Shown here: piece by piece, positions 5,160-5,786 of the stretch | Numbering within the stretch: position 1 is the stretch's first letter | Layout of the letters: each line of letters begins with the position of its first letter | Assembly: GCA_016763045.1 (NCBI GenBank) | Contig: JAESUN010000229.1 | Location: 1 to 5,786 of the forward strand | Length of the DNA: 5,786 nt | Source: Opitutaceae bacterium | Lineage (GTDB): Bacteria > Verrucomicrobiota > Verrucomicrobiia > Opitutales > Opitutaceae | Direction: 5' to 3' | Notes under the pieces: generated by a model | Database searches by the model: none | What the model saw: the letters and a program-made list of their open reading frames with translations, nothing else | What the model was told of the DNA's origin: nothing | Made by a program: the position numbers and the translations under genes

Positions 5160-5786
5160 TTGAGACTTCCAATCAATCAACAGAACACATTACCTCATCC
5201 TGTGAAAACAATAGATGCTGTAAGAATCCACAAATTTCTGGCTGATGCTGGGTATTGCTCGCGACGAGCAGCCGAAGTCCTAGTCACTGAAGGCGCTGTC
5301 ACCATAAATGGAAATCCCGCTCAAATAGGCGTAAAAGTGGTACCAGGGACGGATAAAATCCGGGTACATGGAAGCTTGGTTCATTCAACGGAACAACCAA
5401 AAGTCACTCTCGCCATACACAAGCCTAAGGGACTGGTCTGCACCAACAGAGATCAGCACAATCCTCATACGATCTTTGATCTCCTCACAAAAGATCTCAA
5501 CAAACTACGTTTTTTCTGTGCAGGACGACTCGACAAAGGCAGTGAAGGCCTCGTTATCCTGACAACTGATGGGAGCCTTGCCAATCGACTCATGCACCCT
5601 TCTAGCCTCATCGTGAAGCAATATAGAGTCTGGTTAAAAACACCTTTGCCAAAAAGTAAACTAGCCATCTTGACCAAAGGCCTCACCTATGAAGGTGACC
5701 GCCTGAAAGTTGAAAAAGCACGTCTCATGGGACAGCGTAATATCTCTGAATCTCAGATCATTGATGTTCAAATGCATCATGGAAAA
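5160..5786 (+). CDS. RsuA/RluB/RluE/RluF-family 16S/23S rRNA pseudouridine synthase (partial, 3' end outside window)
   Basis: This enzyme converts a specific uridine of ribosomal RNA to pseudouridine. The 209 residues seen contain an S4 RNA-binding domain at about 20-66 (RIHKFLADAGYCSRRAAEVL, then GAVTINGNPAQIG). The catalytic domain opens with LAIHKPKGLVCT (84-95). The RsuA/RluB-type active-site motif AGRLDKGSEGLVILTTDG (121-138) holds the catalytic aspartate Asp125. HPSSLIVKQYRVWL (146-159) matches the conserved helix and strand containing the K-x-Y motif. The last residues before the window edge, SQIIDVQMHHGK, resemble the family's I-x-EGxxxQ region. The S4 domain followed by GRLDxxSxGL places it with RsuA/RluB rather than RluA (HRLD) or TruB. 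The exact target cannot be chosen without the C-terminus. Start: TTG 5160 with AAGGG seven bases upstream; GTG 5202 would also leave the S4 domain whole. It is transcribed away from the CysJ-like gene, sharing about 96 bp of upstream DNA. Confidence 0.92.
   Translation, partial: MRLPINQQNTLPHPVKTIDAVRIHKFLADAGYCSRRAAEVLVTEGAVTINGNPAQIGVKVVPGTDKIRVHGSLVHSTEQPKVTLAIHKPKGLVCTNRDQHNPHTIFDLLTKDLNKLRFFCAGRLDKGSEGLVILTTDGSLANRLMHPSSLIVKQYRVWLKTPLPKSKLAILTKGLTYEGDRLKVEKARLMGQRNISESQIIDVQMHHGK

Noticed and set aside
1..5786. CRISPR arrays, tRNA or rRNA genes, complete insertion sequences
   Set aside because: No regularly spaced repeats, cloverleaf sequences, transposase genes or paired terminal inverted repeats were seen on either strand.

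Overview
The window reads as ordinary bacterial chromosome, moderately AT-rich, and probably from a Gram-negative bacterium. The acyl carrier protein carries a roughly four-residue insertion after helix II relative to E. coli AcpP, and the short CysJ-type reductase lacks a flavodoxin domain. Together these recall Verrucomicrobiota and related lineages, but that placement is an inference from memory. Almost every start codon lacks a clear Shine-Dalgarno sequence.

Layout from left to right. Positions 1-414 hold a small predicted secreted protein of unknown function on the minus strand (100-414), with its own intrinsic terminator (41-67). Positions 415-974 look intergenic but contain two gene remnants back to back. 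One is a helix-turn-helix (XRE-type) regulator fragment on the minus strand with an in-frame TGA where the family's WExG glycine is expected (about 579-740). The other is the last 35 codons and stop of a ComM/YifB Mg-chelatase-like ATPase on the plus strand (764-871). A strong terminator for the next operon follows at 908-933.

Positions 975-5063 are a minus-strand cluster transcribed right to left: a CysJ-like FAD/NADPH reductase, fabG, acpP, fabF and ndk. The three fab genes are core type II fatty-acid synthesis: FabF condenses acyl groups on AcpP with malonyl-AcpP, and FabG reduces the 3-ketoacyl-AcpP product with NADPH. Ndk balances nucleoside triphosphates. A hairpin followed by eight U sits between acpP and fabF and touches the fabF start codon, so it may lower fabF expression relative to acpP.

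The reductase gene is broken by an apparent one-base deletion at about 4978-4982. Adding one base restores a 383-residue protein with all expected FAD and NADPH motifs. Divergent from it, on the plus strand, an RsuA/RluB-family pseudouridine synthase starts at a TTG at 5160 and runs off the right end.

The most notable observations are the frameshifted reductase upstream of essential fab genes, the two pseudogene remnants in the 560-bp gap, and the candidate acpP-fabF attenuator. I saw no clearly novel defence or mobile system.
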